A DNA stretch of 6,536 nt from Spirochaetes bacterium RBG_16_67_19. Its GTDB lineage: Bacteria; Spirochaetota; Spirochaetia; SZUA-6; DRHE01. The stretch is from positions 36,090 to 42,625 of the forward strand of contig MIBK01000167.1 of NCBI GenBank assembly GCA_001829505.1, given 5' to 3'. Within the stretch, counting starts at the first letter, position 1. Each line of letters begins with the position of its first letter. Under the pieces are notes generated by a model. The model searched no databases. It was not told the origin of the DNA and was given only the letters and a program-made list of their open reading frames with translations. Made by a program: the position numbers and the translations under genes. Shown here piece after piece: positions 5,912 to 6,536 of this stretch.

Positions 5912-6536
5912 GGGGGGGCCGACGGGCCCCCTTTCTTCTTGGTTCGCCGGATCCGCGCCGCCTCCTTCCCCTTCAGCAGCCCGCTGTAGTGAGCGGCCAG
6001 CTCGGGGTAGCCGGCCAGCTCCGCCCTGCCGAGAGCAGTGAGGCCGTACTGGCCTTTGTCGATACGAGCGAACCAGCCGTACACGTTCGAGCGGAGGATG
6101 GAATATGTCTTTTCGCCCGTGCCCAAAGAGCGCAGCTCCGCGGGAGACAGGCTGTCCCTCTTCCGCAGGCAGCAGGCCACGTGGATGGCGTTCTCGCGGT
6201 ACGCGGTGACCAGCTTCGTCCTGGCGCTCCCTGCCCGGTTGTAGTCTCCGGTCCGGTGAGCGATTTCCTCGAGGACCGCCCTGCGGGACTGCGCCCTCTT
6301 CTTCCTCGCGAAGGGCAGCGGATGCAGGACCACCTCGACAGCCGGCTTGCCGGCCTCCAGCGAGACCAGGATGAGGCCTAGCTCCAGGCGCCGGAGAACG
6401 TGCCGCACCCCGCGGCTCTCCTGCCACCACTTCCACTTGTTCGCCGGCCGGGGGATGGCCACGTAGACGCAGTCGGTGAGGCGCTGCCTGCGGGCGGCCT
6501 GCGCGAGCAACGAGAGGCTCATGGTCCTCTTCACCT
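5908..6536 (-). CDS. DUF2161 protein, PD-(D/E)XK phosphodiesterase-like, 5' end missing
   Basis: The minus-strand frame enters from the right edge and ends at TAG (5910-5908), giving 208 complete codons. I recognise the DUF2161 family (PF09929, annotated as a putative PD-(D/E)XK-type phosphodiesterase). The evidence is LLAQAARRQRLTDCVYVAIPRP near the start, VEVVLHPLPF in the middle, then TGDYNRAGSARTKLVTAYRE, and the C-terminal NVYGWFARIDKGQYGLTALG, which looks like a winged-helix segment. GTG (6534-6532) could be read as a start, but the family has roughly 50 more residues before this point. The residues at the edge, x-V-K with the first codon reading ?AG, fit the Glu-x-Lys of the nuclease core, so GTG is more likely an internal Val. 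The last residues, KKKGGPSAPP, are encoded by the operon terminator. The stop overlaps the barrel stop by four bases. Base composition is somewhat less GC-extreme than in the barrel gene. The biological role of the family is unknown to me. Confidence 0.85.
   Translation of the reverse strand, partial: VKRTMSLSLLAQAARRQRLTDCVYVAIPRPANKWKWWQESRGVRHVLRRLELGLILVSLEAGKPAVEVVLHPLPFARKKRAQSRRAVLEEIAHRTGDYNRAGSARTKLVTAYRENAIHVACCLRKRDSLSPAELRSLGTGEKTYSILRSNVYGWFARIDKGQYGLTALGRAELAGYPELAAHYSGLLKGKEAARIRRTKKKGGPSAPP
5911..5940 (+). terminator. Rho-independent terminator of the transporter operon
   Basis: GGGGGCC (5914-5920) pairs perfectly with GGCCCCC (5925-5931) around a GACG loop. The stem can extend by two G-T wobbles and an A-T pair, and is followed by TTTCTTCTT (5932-5940). 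It begins at the last base of the barrel stop codon. The reverse direction has no T tract after the stem, so it should act only on plus-strand transcription. It lies within the last ten codons of the convergent DUF2161 gene. Confidence 0.72.

Noticed and set aside
5494..6381. Plus-strand open frame over the barrel end and DUF2161 gene
   Set aside because: Out of frame with the barrel, antisense to DUF2161, and without family features; it also runs through the terminator.
4571..6436. 621-residue minus-strand open frame spanning the LolA-like, barrel and DUF2161 genes
   Set aside because: It crosses three well-supported genes, is Gly/Arg/Gln-rich and has no recognisable domain. Such long shadows are expected at this GC content.
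1..6536. CRISPR arrays, tRNA or rRNA genes, insertion sequences and direct repeats
   Set aside because: I looked for repeated spacers, cloverleaf-like segments, transposase motifs and terminal inverted repeats and saw none. The only clear inverted repeat is the terminator hairpin.

Overview
The window is GC-rich (about two thirds to three quarters G+C in the lines I counted by hand) and densely coding, with no gap of 100 bases or more between genes. It comes from a bacterium with an outer membrane. The reasons are a LolA-like sorting protein and a predicted outer-membrane beta-barrel with a signal peptide and a terminal Phe, both encoded with a LolD/MacB-type ABC transporter. Strong GGAGG ribosome sites are used inside the operon. 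I lean weakly towards a high-GC spirochaete from the look of the J-domain protein and the transporter/sorting-protein/barrel cluster. That is an impression from memory; the phylum is not established.

Layout: (1) Bases 1-837, minus strand: a protein with a large uncharacterised N-terminal region and a C-terminal J-domain. The left edge cuts the gene exactly at its HPD motif. (2) Bases 838-904: a 67-base divergent spacer that may hold two overlapping promoters, both predicted to give leaderless or nearly leaderless transcripts. (3) Bases 905-5911, plus strand: five tightly packed genes. They encode a LolD/MacB-type ATPase, two FtsX/LolCE-type permeases of equal length, a secreted LolA-like (PF17131-type) protein, and an outer-membrane beta-barrel. 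Four-base ATGA or GTGA overlaps or a 12-base gap join them. (4) Bases 5911-5940: a GC hairpin followed by a T-rich tract, a likely terminator for the operon, lying inside the 3' end of the convergent gene. (5) Bases 5908-6536, minus strand: a DUF2161 (PD-(D/E)XK-type) protein cut at its 5' end by the right edge, apparently at the catalytic ExK motif.

How the genes may work together: the ATPase and two permeases would form an inner-membrane MacB/LolCDE-fold machine. The LolA-like protein could carry a lipid or lipidated cargo across the periplasm, and the barrel could be the outer-membrane receiver or the delivered product. Having an inner-membrane, a periplasmic and an outer-membrane protein in one operon is the most interesting feature of the window. 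The cargo cannot be read from the sequence. The flanking J-domain and DUF2161 genes are transcribed in the opposite direction and need not be related to the operon.
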